Shown: positions 26,127 through 34,960, counted from the stretch's first letter. The stretch: DNA of 60,361 nt from Crocinitomicaceae bacterium (GCA_025210175.1 JAOASF010000036.1:1-60361); one strand, 5' to 3'. Notes: generated from the sequence alone by a model not told the origin. A program made the numbers and translations.

Positions 26127-26318
26127 GATTGTTTAGGTGGTCGTAGTTCATGCTTGAAATGATTATTGTGGCTCTAGAATTTTGGGGAAGCTCAAATTGA
26201 ACCTCCAACCTAGTCCCCTGTCTGACGCCATGTAGGCCTCCAAAGGGAAGAGAAAGCACTGCTTTCGAAGACCAAGCGTTAGCGCAGGGAGAAAAAAAGG
26301 GTGGGGAAATACTCAAAA
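26127..26318. repeat. Degenerate G-rich repeat flanking the DUF559 gene, downstream copy
   Basis: On the minus strand the segment around 26180-26250 reads CCCTTTGGAGG, then GGGG, then GGTTGGAGGTT..ATTTGA. The segment upstream of the DUF559 gene (26773-26794, continuing after the IS at 28080-28099) reads CCCTCCTTGGGGAGGG, then ATTAAGGGGGAGGT..TATTTGA. The two look like diverged direct copies bracketing the nuclease gene. No supported protein is seen here. Confidence 0.4.
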
Positions 26319-26723
26319 CTAGACCGAATACTTGGATTTTTCTTTCTGTCTTTTCTCCTCTTTCAAACAATAGACTGCATGCGAAATCTGTTCTCCCACG
26401 CCGCTCGTATTTTGTATACCTTCCCCTTCAGTAAAACGAAGAATAGTGAAGCCTAAAGCTTCAAGCCTTTTTTGTCTCCACGCATCGTATTTCGGTTTGA
26501 AGTTATGCGAGCAACCATCTATTTCAATGATCAACTTCAATTCTTGACTAAAAAAATCTACGATAAAAATGTCGATAGGTCGCTGTCTTTTGAATTTAGT
26601 TCCCATTCGCCCTTTGGATAGGAGTTGTTTCCAAACTCGTTTTTCGGCCTTGGAAAGGGAAAAGTTTCTTAGTTCATGGGCATTCTTTCTCAATAGGGGA
26701 TTGTAGTAGTTGTAGTTTTTCAT
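26319..26723 (-). CDS. DUF559 endonuclease-like protein
   Basis: 134 residues of the DUF559 / very-short-patch-repair-like family: LSKAEKRVWKQLLSKGRMG.KFKRQ, RPIDIFIVDFF, the active-site-like LKLIIEIDGCSH, and LEALGFTILRFT near the C terminus. The fold is that of PD-(D/E)xK nucleases (E-x-D around residue 67 with the upstream D), but no target is known. It is transcribed alone between degenerate G-rich repeats and next to an insertion sequence. Such isolated DUF559 genes are scattered in Bacteroidota genomes and may belong to a mobile repeat unit (inference). Confidence 0.85.
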   Translation of the reverse strand: MKNYNYYNPLLRKNAHELRNFSLSKAEKRVWKQLLSKGRMGTKFKRQRPIDIFIVDFFSQELKLIIEIDGCSHNFKPKYDAWRQKRLEALGFTILRFTEGEGIQNTSGVGEQISHAVYCLKEEKRQKEKSKYSV

Positions 26724-26794
26724 GATTGTAGTGTTTACATAGAAGTTCGGGATTTTTTCAGAAAGTTCAAATAGTACCTCCCCCTTAATCCCCC

Positions 26795-28079
26795 TGTATG
26801 AACTCGGGACATGGTATACAGGTGTCCGGACACATGGTATACAGTTTTTAAGTTAAATTAATTCTTCTGATTGGTTTGTCATAATAAAACACCTTGTAGG
26901 TTCCATGTTTTCTGGTTTGTTTTACTTCCACATATTCCCCCGTAAAAGCTTTACCAACTCGGAACTCTTTGTTCTTATAGGAAATAATACCACCATCGTG
27001 AACCTTTCTCACATTTTTAGGATTTTCATAATATGGTGAATCTATTTTTTCTTTGTAGACTCTTGAGCTGGGTTGATACTTTGTTATCGGAGTTAGCATG
27101 CCCAAAGCTTCATGGGGTCTGTAACAATTGTATCGATCTCTCCACCAATTAAATCTTTCTTGGCAATGAAAATAGTCCTGAAAAGACTCGTATTGAAGCA
27201 ATTCAGCTTTCAAGGTTCGGTGGAATCTCTCTTCTTTCCCTTGAGTTTGTGGATGGTAAGGCTTTCCATGAATAACATCAATTTGAAGTTGAATAAACCA
27301 CTTCTCAATGGATGAAAATGTCTTTTGTCCATCTTCGCTTAACCGTCCCATAACACCCCATGGAGAACCATTATCAGTTAAGATAGCTTTAGGCAGTCCA
27401 TAAACATTAAAAATATTAACGAGCCTTTCTTGAACCGTCTTTCCGTTCTCGTTAGGGCAAGCAAAAAGACCAATGTTAAATCGGCTGTGATCGTCAGTTA
27501 TTGTTAATGGATGACACCTCTTATTATTTAACAGCGCAAAGTGACCTTTAAAATCCATTTGCCATAAATCATTAGGGTTCTCGTGTTCAAAACGTGTCCA
27601 GGACTTCGCTGCACGGCTTTTCTCTTCCTGGATGCATCCGTTGCGCTTGAGAATAGAATTAATGGTACTACGTGCTGGCACCTTTTCCAAACTACCCTCG
27701 TATTCATTAGTCAATAGCTTTTGAAGCTTCTTTGCCCCCCATTCTCCATTTACAGAAGCCCTTAAAGCTAAAATACGTTCTTCTATCTCCTTTTTGGTTT
27801 TTGTTGGACTTGTTTTTGGCTTTCTACTTTGGTTTATAAGTCCTTCCTCACCAAGTTCTTTATATCTAGACACCCATTTATAACCGGTTCTACGACTAAT
27901 CAAGTACCTCTTACAAAGACTGTGAAAACTTATTGTTCCTTGTTCCGCTAACAAAACAAACTCTAGCTTCTGTTCCATAATCGTTTTTGCATTGAAAGGC
28001 ATAATTTGTTTTATACCAAGATTACAAAACTGTATACTATGTCCATAGATAAGTGTGTACTATGTCTCCGGTCTATACA
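26795..28079 (-). mobile_element. IS481-family insertion sequence, 1285 bp, complete
   Basis: The ends are 54-bp imperfect inverted repeats (26795-26848 and 28026-28079) that align without gaps. Both start TGTAT and both end in GTATACAGTTTT. Each end contains two copies of a GACAYrGTAtACAG-like motif, probably two transposase binding sites. The flanks TCCCCC and TCCCTC may be a 6-bp target duplication with one change. The element carries one transposase gene and interrupts a G-rich repeat. Confidence 0.8.
26848..28002 (-). CDS. IS481-family transposase
   Basis: 384 residues, intact. An N-terminal helix-turn-helix (LCKRYLISRRTGYKWVSRY, about 28-46) and a second HTH-like region precede an rve/DDE integrase core. 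Catalytic residues are visible in LWQMDFKGHF (D), ILTDNGSPW (D) and QGKEERFHRTLKAE (E). The C-terminal domain (FRVGKAFTGEYVEVK) is typical of the family. The gene fills the insertion sequence and its stop touches the left terminal repeat. No frameshift is seen, so the element may be active. Confidence 0.92.
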   Translation of the reverse strand: MPFNAKTIMEQKLEFVLLAEQGTISFHSLCKRYLISRRTGYKWVSRYKELGEEGLINQSRKPKTSPTKTKKEIEERILALRASVNGEWGAKKLQKLLTNEYEGSLEKVPARSTINSILKRNGCIQEEKSRAAKSWTRFEHENPNDLWQMDFKGHFALLNNKRCHPLTITDDHSRFNIGLFACPNENGKTVQERLVNIFNVYGLPKAILTDNGSPWGVMGRLSEDGQKTFSSIEKWFIQLQIDVIHGKPYHPQTQGKEERFHRTLKAELLQYESFQDYFHCQERFNWWRDRYNCYRPHEALGMLTPITKYQPSSRVYKEKIDSPYYENPKNVRKVHDGGIISYKNKEFRVGKAFTGEYVEVKQTRKHGTYKVFYYDKPIRRINLT

Positions 28080-28143
28080 TCCCTCCCCAAGGAGGGAAAT
28101 CATAACACAATCTGTCAATTTGTAAATCTGCAATCTGCCAATC

Positions 28144-28185
28144 AAAAAAAAAAAAAACGACCCAGCTAACCCGAGACGTTTACTA
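28144..28185 (-). terminator. Terminator of the beta-helix T9SS gene
   Basis: On the minus strand an AAACG/CGTTT stem, extended by wobble pairs, is followed by an uninterrupted run of 13 T (28156-28144). Confidence 0.6.
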
Positions 28186-28207
28186 TTTATCTAAAATCTA
28201 ATTCGAA

Positions 28208-30712
28208 TTATCTGACGATCAATTTCGCTGTTTGTGCAGAAGTTGCTCCTTTAACAGTCACCAAGTAAACTCCGGCTTGGAAGTTACTTGCGTCTACCGT
28301 GTGAACGCCATTTGCAACTATAGAGCGGTATACCTCTTTACCGTTGATATCAACGATTACCAAAGTTCCCTCTACTTTAGAAGCGATGTTAACCAAAGTT
28401 GAAGTTGGGTTCGGGTACATTCCGAAGATGTCCTCTTTTGCCAATTCTTTGATTCCCACATTTCCAGTGTACTCAAATGCTCCCATATCGCGAATGGTAT
28501 TGAATACCGAACGATTTCTTTGGTCGCGCGTTGTGTCCGCTGGATCACCCATATCGATTCCTACTGATCCTACCAATAAAGCGTGAGATGGAGCAAATCC
28601 TCCGTTAGCCAATAGGGTTCCCAACATTGGTGTAACGTCTATCGTATCTCCCATTGCCAAAGTCAAAACATTGTTGTCGTCGTTTTGTACCAAATTGTAA
28701 CCGCCAGAAGTGAAGTTTCCGTCCAATTCTTGACCCAACATAGCCATGTTATCAGAGAAGATTGAGTTTTTGATCAAGGCAGATCCTCCAGCGTAAACAC
28801 CACCACCGTTGTTGGTCGTTGTGTTATTGTATACTGTTACAGCATTCAAGCTCAAAGTATCGTTCGAGTAAATACCTCCACCCATGGTTTGAGAAGTGTT
28901 CGTAGAAATCGTTGAATGATCAACGCTCATTTCACCTGAGTTGTTAGAGATACCACCACCTGTTCCGGTTCCTGCTTCGTTGTTGGTTACCGCAGAGCGA
29001 GAAATAGACATCGTTCCACCTGTGTTGTAGATTCCACCACCGTTCATACCAGCAGTATTGTTATCCACCCACACAAAGTTCAAGTTCATCGTTGAACCAC
29101 TTTGGTTCCACAAACCTCCTCCAGCAAGTGCTGCAGCGTTTCCTGTTACGTTTACAGAGTCCAAAGAAACCAAGGTTGTGTTTCCAGTAACGTGGATAGC
29201 ACCACCCGATCCTGGAGCCGGAGTACCCGCACCTCCATCAACATCGTTATCCGTAAGAGCCGATTTTTCAATGATCATGGGTCCGTCGATGATTTCAATA
29301 GCACCACCTGCTCTGTTAGCTGAATTAGCTGAAAAAGTAGAGTTCAAGATGTTGATCGTTCCAGCTTTGGACATCAAACCTCCACCTGAACCAGAAATTC
29401 CAGTTGCCAAGTTATTGGACACAACAGATTCGTTCACAACAGATACAACACCGCTTACATTGAAGATACCTCCTCCACCTTTGTTGGAAGCCGCACCCTG
29501 TGCTGTGTTTGCGTCGATGATACAAGAGTCAATAACCATTGCTCCACTTGCATTCCAGATAGCTCCTCCTTCGGAAGCAGCTGTATTTCCTGTAAAAGTT
29601 GACTTCGACAAGAATGAGTTATTTGCTCCTGTAATGTGGATTGCACCACCGTTTCCAGGTGCGCTACCTGTAGTATTGTTGGTCATGGTACATCCGCGAA
29701 CGGTCAATACACCAGCCGTTGCCGCTGAATTCTCTTCGATAGCACCACCTGCACGCATGGCAGAGTTACCCGTGAATGAGGTTGTATCAACCACCAACAC
29801 ACCCATGTCGTTCAAGATTCCACCTCCTGAACCTGCAGCTCCTGTTGCCGAGTTATTGGTAAGAGCAGAGTTGCGTACAAACAATTGTCCCCCTGCATTG
29901 AACAAAGCACCTCCACCTTCGTTGGCAGCAGCACCTTCTGCAGAGTTTCCTGAGAACGTTACATTGTTTACAACCATGATTCCGGTTCCATTCCAGTAAG
30001 CACCTCCTTCAAGAGCAGCTGTATTGTTGCTAGCTGTTCCTCCTGTGATAGTCGATGGAGTAGCTCCTGTAATGTGGATTGCTCCACCGTTACCCGGAAC
30101 TGCCGTAGCCGGAGCTACACCTGCATTGTTCCCGTCAAAATCACAGTTGGTCAACAACAAAGGAGTAGAGCTACCAGAGTTTACCTCAATGGCTCCACCA
30201 GCACGATTGGCTTGGTTGTTTGTAAACGAACAACCGTTACCGATCAAAGAAGCATTTGTCGAAACAAAAATGGCTCCTCCTGATCCATTGGCCGCATCGT
30301 TGGCAACGTTTCCATCAAATTCACAGTTGGTGACTGTCAATGACCCATTCGCTACCTGAATAGCACCACCATTAGCAGCCAATCCATTTTGGAAATTGAA
30401 ATTGGAAATGATTACTTGTCCACCTACGATATTGAAAATTCGGCTGGCACCTTGTCCATCTACTGCAGTACCTAAAGCGGTTCCAGTGATGATCAATGTC
30501 TTGTTAATGGTAATGGCAGAATCAAGGGCAATTGCTTGAAGAACCAAGGGAGAAACAGTTACTGTACCACCTGGAGGTGTATCTGCAATTTCTTTGCGCA
30601 AGGTACCATCGGTACCATTATCTGCATTACTTGTAACCATCTGAGCAAAGGACATAGATCCCAAGCTCGTGGCGGTCAGAAAGAAAGCCAAATTGAATAA
30701 TTTTCTTTTCAT
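28208..30712 (-). CDS. T9SS-secreted beta-helix protein with Pmp-like GGAI repeats
   Basis: 834 residues from the ATG at 30712. A TTG start 14 codons upstream gives a poor signal peptide; from 30712 the N terminus MKRKLFNLAFFLTATS...SFAQ is a typical one. Residues about 30-720 are a right-handed beta-helix built from repeats of the chlamydial Pmp kind, GGAI/GGGI and F.GN/NNTA every 25-35 residues (more than a dozen GGAI/GGGI-type turns). A type A T9SS sorting domain closes the protein (MYPNPTSTLVNIAS... AKLIVR). Surface location is well supported. An adhesin or polysaccharide-binding role is an inference from the fold. Composition is low in charged residues and rich in Gly, Asn, Thr and Ala. 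Confidence 0.88.
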   Translation of the reverse strand: MKRKLFNLAFFLTATSLGSMSFAQMVTSNADNGTDGTLRKEIADTPPGGTVTVSPLVLQAIALDSAITINKTLIITGTALGTAVDGQGASRIFNIVGGQVIISNFNFQNGLAANGGAIQVANGSLTVTNCEFDGNVANDAANGSGGAIFVSTNASLIGNGCSFTNNQANRAGGAIEVNSGSSTPLLLTNCDFDGNNAGVAPATAVPGNGGAIHITGATPSTITGGTASNNTAALEGGAYWNGTGIMVVNNVTFSGNSAEGAAANEGGGALFNAGGQLFVRNSALTNNSATGAAGSGGGILNDMGVLVVDTTSFTGNSAMRAGGAIEENSAATAGVLTVRGCTMTNNTTGSAPGNGGAIHITGANNSFLSKSTFTGNTAASEGGAIWNASGAMVIDSCIIDANTAQGAASNKGGGGIFNVSGVVSVVNESVVSNNLATGISGSGGGLMSKAGTINILNSTFSANSANRAGGAIEIIDGPMIIEKSALTDNDVDGGAGTPAPGSGGAIHVTGNTTLVSLDSVNVTGNAAALAGGGLWNQSGSTMNLNFVWVDNNTAGMNGGGIYNTGGTMSISRSAVTNNEAGTGTGGGISNNSGEMSVDHSTISTNTSQTMGGGIYSNDTLSLNAVTVYNNTTTNNGGGVYAGGSALIKNSIFSDNMAMLGQELDGNFTSGGYNLVQNDDNNVLTLAMGDTIDVTPMLGTLLANGGFAPSHALLVGSVGIDMGDPADTTRDQRNRSVFNTIRDMGAFEYTGNVGIKELAKEDIFGMYPNPTSTLVNIASKVEGTLVIVDINGKEVYRSIVANGVHTVDASNFQAGVYLVTVKGATSAQTAKLIVR

Positions 30713-30783
30713 GATAATTGGATTAGATATTTGTATTTGATTTAAGGTTTTCAACCAAACTGATCGGTTAAATTTCAGCGTGG

Positions 30784-31749
30784 TTAATAATATTTTTTCT
30801 CTTTTAGATAATTAGTGACGTAATCTTTGACTCCCATTTCCAGTGTGTGAAATTCTTTGTCATAGCCTGCATTAATGAGCTTTGACATGTCTGCTTCGGT
30901 GTAATATTGGTACTTGTCTCGAATATCGATCGGTGTATCGATAAAGGAAATAGAAGGTTTTATTTGCATGCTTTCAAAGGTATTTTCCACGAGGTCCAAA
31001 AAGGTGCGAGCGTTTCCTGAACCTAGGTTGTAAATTCCATTGCGAGGCTCTTCTTCCATGAGGAACAAACAGACCTCTACTACATCCTTGACGTAAATAA
31101 AGTCGCGTAGTTGCTCTCCGTCCTTGTATGCAGGGTTGTGAGAACGAAACAATTTCATCGCATTGGTTGCTCCAATTTGGTTAAACGCATGAAATACAAC
31201 ACTGGCCATTCGTCCTTTGTGGTACTCATTCGGTCCGTATACGTTAAAGAACTTCAAACCTGCCCAAAAAGGCGGTTCATTCTCCTGTTGCAAGGCCCAG
31301 ATATCAAAGTCGTTTTTAGAATCGCCATAGGGATTCAAGGGTTTTAAATTGGGAATAACCGAATGATCGTCTTTGTAACCCAACTCGCCCAAACCGTATG
31401 TTGCCGCTGAGGAAGCGTAGACCAAGGGTATATTGAATTCAGCACATGCTTTCCAAATTTCTTTTGAATAATTGACATTCAATTCATCGAAAATATCCTT
31501 GTCGAATTCAGTGGTATCTGTTCGAGCTCCGAGGTGGTAAATAAAGTCTACCTCTTCTTCAAATTCGCGCAGCCAAGTATGAAAAAGTTGGCGTTCAATT
31601 TTGTGTTCAAATTGTTTGCCAGCTAAATTGTCGGCCTTTTCCGTTTTGGTAAAATCGTCCACCAATACAAGGTTGGTATGTCCAGCCTCATTAAGTCTGC
31701 TAACCAAACAACTTCCTATAAACCCCGCTGCTCCTGTAACTACAATCAT
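30784..31749 (-). CDS. hldD: ADP-L-glycero-D-manno-heptose 6-epimerase
   Basis: 321 residues, an extended short-chain dehydrogenase. NAD(P)-binding GAAGFIGS lies at residues 6-13, and the catalytic Tyr-Lys pair is in NPYGDSKNDFD. Blocks typical of HldD/RfaD are LVDDFTKTEKADNLAGK, YHLGARTDTTEFD and NVYGPNEYHKGRMASV. It makes the heptose precursor for lipopolysaccharide inner core. It lies 1 nt after the deoxynucleoside kinase gene, probably in one operon, although the two have no shared pathway. The other heptose genes are not in the window. Confidence 0.92.
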   Translation of the reverse strand: MIVVTGAAGFIGSCLVSRLNEAGHTNLVLVDDFTKTEKADNLAGKQFEHKIERQLFHTWLREFEEEVDFIYHLGARTDTTEFDKDIFDELNVNYSKEIWKACAEFNIPLVYASSAATYGLGELGYKDDHSVIPNLKPLNPYGDSKNDFDIWALQQENEPPFWAGLKFFNVYGPNEYHKGRMASVVFHAFNQIGATNAMKLFRSHNPAYKDGEQLRDFIYVKDVVEVCLFLMEEEPRNGIYNLGSGNARTFLDLVENTFESMQIKPSISFIDTPIDIRDKYQYYTEADMSKLINAGYDKEFHTLEMGVKDYVTNYLKEKKYY

Positions 31750-31750
31750 T

Positions 31751-32365
31751 TTAGAATAATCCGTTTATTTCTGCATCAATCATATTGATAATTTTCCCCA
31801 AGTCTTCCTGATTTTCGTGGAAGCGGTTGTTATCGATGTCAATGATCAACAATTTTCCTTTGTCGTACGTCGAAATCCATGCCTCATAGCGCTCATTCAA
31901 TCGTTTCAAGTAGTCCAATCGAATGCTCTCTTCGTAATCTCTTCCTCGCTGCTGAATGTGATTCACCAAGGTAGGGACACTCGCACGGAGATAAATCAGC
32001 AAGTCAGGTGGAGAAACAAAGGAATCCATTAGGTTAAACAAGGAGAAGTAATTTTCGAAATCTCTCGTTGTCATCAAGCCCATGGAATGCAAGTTGGGAG
32101 CGAAAATGAAGGCATCTTCATAAATCGTTCTGTCTTGAATAACATTCTTTTGATTTTCCTTGATTTCTTGAATCTGGGTAAAGCGACTGTTCAGATAATA
32201 AATCTGAAGATTGAACGACCATCTCTGCATCTCGTCGTAAAAGTCGTTCAAGTATGGATTTTGCTCTACATCTTCGTAGTGCGTATCCCAGTTAAAATGC
32301 TTACCCAATAAGTTGGTCAGGGTGGTTTTCCCAGATCCTATATTTCCAGCAATTGCTACGTGCAT
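31751..32365 (-). CDS. Deoxynucleoside kinase (deoxyadenosine/deoxyguanosine kinase-like)
   Basis: 204 residues from the ATG at 32365; a TTG three codons earlier is not needed. The P-loop GNIGSGKTTL is at residues 6-15, the DRTIYED block contains the conserved D-R-[ST] of the dNK family, and the lid is near RGRDYEESI. It phosphorylates deoxynucleosides with ATP in the salvage pathway; the exact base preference cannot be read. Upstream, AAAATTTG (32379-32372, a one-base variant of the -7 box) ends 6 nt before the ATG, so the transcript would be nearly leaderless. Confidence 0.88.
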   Translation of the reverse strand: MHVAIAGNIGSGKTTLTNLLGKHFNWDTHYEDVEQNPYLNDFYDEMQRWSFNLQIYYLNSRFTQIQEIKENQKNVIQDRTIYEDAFIFAPNLHSMGLMTTRDFENYFSLFNLMDSFVSPPDLLIYLRASVPTLVNHIQQRGRDYEESIRLDYLKRLNERYEAWISTYDKGKLLIIDIDNNRFHENQEDLGKIINMIDAEINGLF

Positions 32366-32426
32366 ATTCCGCAAATTTTGAACTGGCTAAGTTAACATAA
32401 TTGAAGGAACTGTGCATGCTATCCAC

Positions 32427-33218
32427 CTATTTGTACTGGTATTTTGTTAGCTTTTTAGAAGTCTTAACGAAAAGGTTGGGGAATTCAAAACGCATGCTTT
32501 CTACACCGATCAATTCGGGGTAAATGGGTCGCGCTTCCTTGCTGGATTGTTCCCATAAAAACAGAGAATTCCCCTGGAGTAGAACCATTTTGTCGCGCAA
32601 CCAAAAAACCTTCTCACTAATTGGCAGGCTGTAAGAGTCGATTAAAGAACCAAACCGATCGATTACAAAGATTCTATTTTCGTCATCAAGAAGATACAGC
32701 TGGTTGTCGATTTCCTTCATTTGCACAATTCGTCCGCAGCGCAAAGTTCCTTTTAGGTTCTCGATGGCCCTTTTTTCGTTGCGTACAAAGTCATGGAAGA
32801 CCAAAGTCGAATTCACTTCGTCGTAGACCCAAAGCTTATTGGCTTGTGCAGAGGTGCAAAAGAGGGTAACGTACTCGTATCCCAATTCGTTTAAATCGAA
32901 GGATTCTTGATGGGAACTGAGGGTGTTATCAGCAACCGAAAGGGTTTGCTGATCCTTGGAAAACAACCAAATGCGCATGCTGCTTTGGCATTCAACCTGT
33001 GTGATTCTCCCCAAGGATTTGATGCTTTGCGAATAGCGCTTTTGTCCTGTGGTGTCGTATTTCACCAAAACGTCCTTTTCAATGGCATACAAGTTACCAA
33101 TAACATCGGCCGTCCACACTACCTCATCCGAAACAGGCAAAGAATAGATTACCTTGAGCGAATCAATCTGAGCAAAGAAGCTACTCGACAGCAATAAAAA
33201 CAACCCAATCAACCTCAT
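32427..33218 (-). CDS. Secreted protein of unknown function, propeller-like
   Basis: 263 residues with a clear signal peptide (MRLIGLFLLLSSSFFAQ). The body is a series of short beta-strand blocks of similar rhythm (VVWTADVIGNLYAIE, LWVYDEVNSTLVFHD, LYLLDDENRIFVIDR, KMVLLQGNSLFLWE), which suggests a small beta-propeller of about five blades. I recognise no enzyme motif. It overlaps the GH3-like gene upstream by 4 nt (ATGA), so the two are translationally coupled; whether they act together is unknown. Confidence 0.75.
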   Translation of the reverse strand: MRLIGLFLLLSSSFFAQIDSLKVIYSLPVSDEVVWTADVIGNLYAIEKDVLVKYDTTGQKRYSQSIKSLGRITQVECQSSMRIWLFSKDQQTLSVADNTLSSHQESFDLNELGYEYVTLFCTSAQANKLWVYDEVNSTLVFHDFVRNEKRAIENLKGTLRCGRIVQMKEIDNQLYLLDDENRIFVIDRFGSLIDSYSLPISEKVFWLRDKMVLLQGNSLFLWEQSSKEARPIYPELIGVESMRFEFPNLFVKTSKKLTKYQYK

Positions 33219-34729
33219 ACCCGCACCTGTTGCAAGATTTGATCCAAAAACTCGCGACCATTGTTCAGTCTTGGAATTTTATTCTGTCCACCCAGTTTAT
33301 CGTGGCGACGCAACCAGTCTTCGAATGTCCCGCGAGGCAAAACATTTACCTTTGGTTCCTTCATGATATAATCGTGGGATCTTTTGGCTTCGTAATCAGA
33401 ATTCAAACGCATGAGCTCCGTGTCCAGCATGCGAATAAATTGATCCAGATCAGCAGGTAAAACGTCAAACTCAATTGCCCATTCGTGACCTCCCGAATTT
33501 TTGTTTTCCATGAACACTGGAGCCGCTGTATAGTCTCGAATTTGTGCACCGGTTTGCGAACTCGCATAGGCGATGGCTTTGTCTGCATTTTCAACGATAA
33601 GCTCCTCCCCAAAGGCATTGATGAAGGAACGCGTTCGGCCGGCAATCACAAAGCGATAAGGCTCTTTTTCTGTAAAACGGATGGTATCGCCTATGATGTA
33701 ACGCCACAAACCCCCATTGGTAGAAATAACCAAGGCGTATTGCTTCCCTACTTCAACCTCCTCTAAGTTTTGCACGACCTTAGAATCCTTTCCTGCATAG
33801 TGCTCCATAGGAATAAACTCGTAATAAATGCCATAATCGAGCATCAAAAGCAAAGACGGATTGTCCAACTGATCCTGAATACCAAAAAAACCTTCGCTGG
33901 CGTTGTACGATTCCATGTAGTTCACACCCGACTTGTTCATCAGAGCTGCAAACTGATCCTTGTAGGGGGCAAAACTAACTCCACCGTGCATGAAACACTC
34001 GAGGTTGGGCCATATATCCGTTATGTAGTCTTTGCCTGTTATATCCAATATGCGCTTCAAAATGACGAGGGTCCACGATGGCACTCCCACCATTAATGCA
34101 ACATCCTCAGGATAAGCCTCCAAAGCAATGCGCGCAATTTTCTCCTCCCATTCCTCCAGCAGTGCTGTATCTCGAGTAGGCGTGCGTCGAATCTCTGCCC
34201 ACCACGGCATGTTTTTCATCAACAAAGCTGACAAATCACCCGCATAGGTCTCTTCCGAGAGCTGAATATTCTTGGCACTCCCACCCACCACGAGGTGCTT
34301 GTAATTGTACAGTTTGGCGTTTGGGTTGTTCCAGTAATACAGAGCCAACAAATCTTTTCCTCCCCTTTGGTGACAGTCTTCCATAGACTCACGAGTTACC
34401 GGAATGTATTTGGATCGATTGGAGGTTGTTCCAGATGACTTGGCAAACATCCGCGTATCTGTAGGCCACAACAAAGCCTTTTCGCCCTTCATCAAACGCT
34501 CAACCCAAGGTTGCAAGTCCTCATACGTTTGTAACGGGACACGCTCTTTGAATTGGCTGTAATTTTCAATTTCTCTGAATCCGTACTTTTTTCCATACTC
34601 TGTAAATGAGCCATTGAACAGATGTTTGCGCAAAAGTTCATCTTGTACATCAATGGGATACTTTTGAAAAAGCTCAATCTGATGAAGGCGCTTCTTCATG
34701 ATCCAACTAAATATGGAGTTGAAGGGCAT
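33215..34729 (-). CDS. GH3 family acyl-adenylate-forming enzyme
   Basis: 504 residues of the GH3 auxin-responsive family found in plants and in many Bacteroidota. The ATP/AMP-binding motif FAKSSGTTSNRSKYIPVT lies near residue 97, a second core block is MESYNASEGFFGIQ, and LWRYIIGDTIRFT plus the hinge region VIAGRTRSFINAFGEELI follow. Plant members conjugate amino acids to acyl acids. The bacterial substrate is not known and I do not assign one. It is the first gene of a two-gene unit with the secreted protein downstream. Confidence 0.88.
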   Translation of the reverse strand: MPFNSIFSWIMKKRLHQIELFQKYPIDVQDELLRKHLFNGSFTEYGKKYGFREIENYSQFKERVPLQTYEDLQPWVERLMKGEKALLWPTDTRMFAKSSGTTSNRSKYIPVTRESMEDCHQRGGKDLLALYYWNNPNAKLYNYKHLVVGGSAKNIQLSEETYAGDLSALLMKNMPWWAEIRRTPTRDTALLEEWEEKIARIALEAYPEDVALMVGVPSWTLVILKRILDITGKDYITDIWPNLECFMHGGVSFAPYKDQFAALMNKSGVNYMESYNASEGFFGIQDQLDNPSLLLMLDYGIYYEFIPMEHYAGKDSKVVQNLEEVEVGKQYALVISTNGGLWRYIIGDTIRFTEKEPYRFVIAGRTRSFINAFGEELIVENADKAIAYASSQTGAQIRDYTAAPVFMENKNSGGHEWAIEFDVLPADLDQFIRMLDTELMRLNSDYEAKRSHDYIMKEPKVNVLPRGTFEDWLRRHDKLGGQNKIPRLNNGREFLDQILQQVRV

Positions 34730-34789
34730 AGTACGCTTGTTGTACTATAAAGTTGTTAAAAATTTACGAGAAACGAGAAGGCATAAAAA

Positions 34790-34812
34790 AACCCCGGTAC
34801 AGAACCGAGGTT
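34790..34812 (-). terminator. Terminator after the 32-residue membrane-protein gene
   Basis: A 9-bp stem (34790-34798 with 34804-34812, one G-U pair on the minus strand) followed on the minus strand by a T run. Confidence 0.8.
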
Positions 34813-34835
34813 TCATATCTCTTGTGCTTCAGTAA

Positions 34836-34934
34836 TTATCCCCAAATCAAAATAGACACCAAAATTCCTAGAGCGATAATGGTAAAGATGGTTCCGACTG
34901 CAGCTGTTGATTCTTCGAAAAAATTATCTGGCAT
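34836..34934 (-). CDS. 32-residue single-span membrane protein, stand-alone transcription unit
   Basis: A 32-residue protein from the ATG at 34934: a polar start MPDNFFEES and one transmembrane helix ending ALGILVSILIWG. The gene has its own -7 box (TATATTTG, 34960-34953; 18 nt before the ATG) and its own terminator, with little spare sequence on either side, so a short message is clearly defined. A longer in-frame reading upstream (to 35027) runs through the promoter and the neighbour's terminator and is rejected. I do not recognise the family. The size and topology are those of small regulatory membrane proteins. Confidence 0.7.
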   Translation of the reverse strand: MPDNFFEESTAAVGTIFTIIALGILVSILIWG

Positions 34935-34952
34935 GATTTCTCTTTTTTTTAG

Positions 34953-34960
34953 CAAATATA
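34953..34960 (-). promoter_or_regulatory. -7 box of the small membrane-protein gene
   Basis: TATATTTG on the minus strand, an exact TAnnTTTG match, giving a 5' UTR of about 16 nt. Confidence 0.65.

Noticed and set aside
26116..26370. An 84-codon frame on the minus strand after the DUF559 gene
   Set aside because: It overlaps the DUF559 gene in another frame and covers the G-rich repeat; no domain or initiation signal.
29058..29999. A 313-codon open frame on the plus strand inside the beta-helix gene
   Set aside because: It is antisense to the Gly/Asn/Thr-rich GGAI repeats, and its Pro/Ala-rich composition is what their reverse complement gives.
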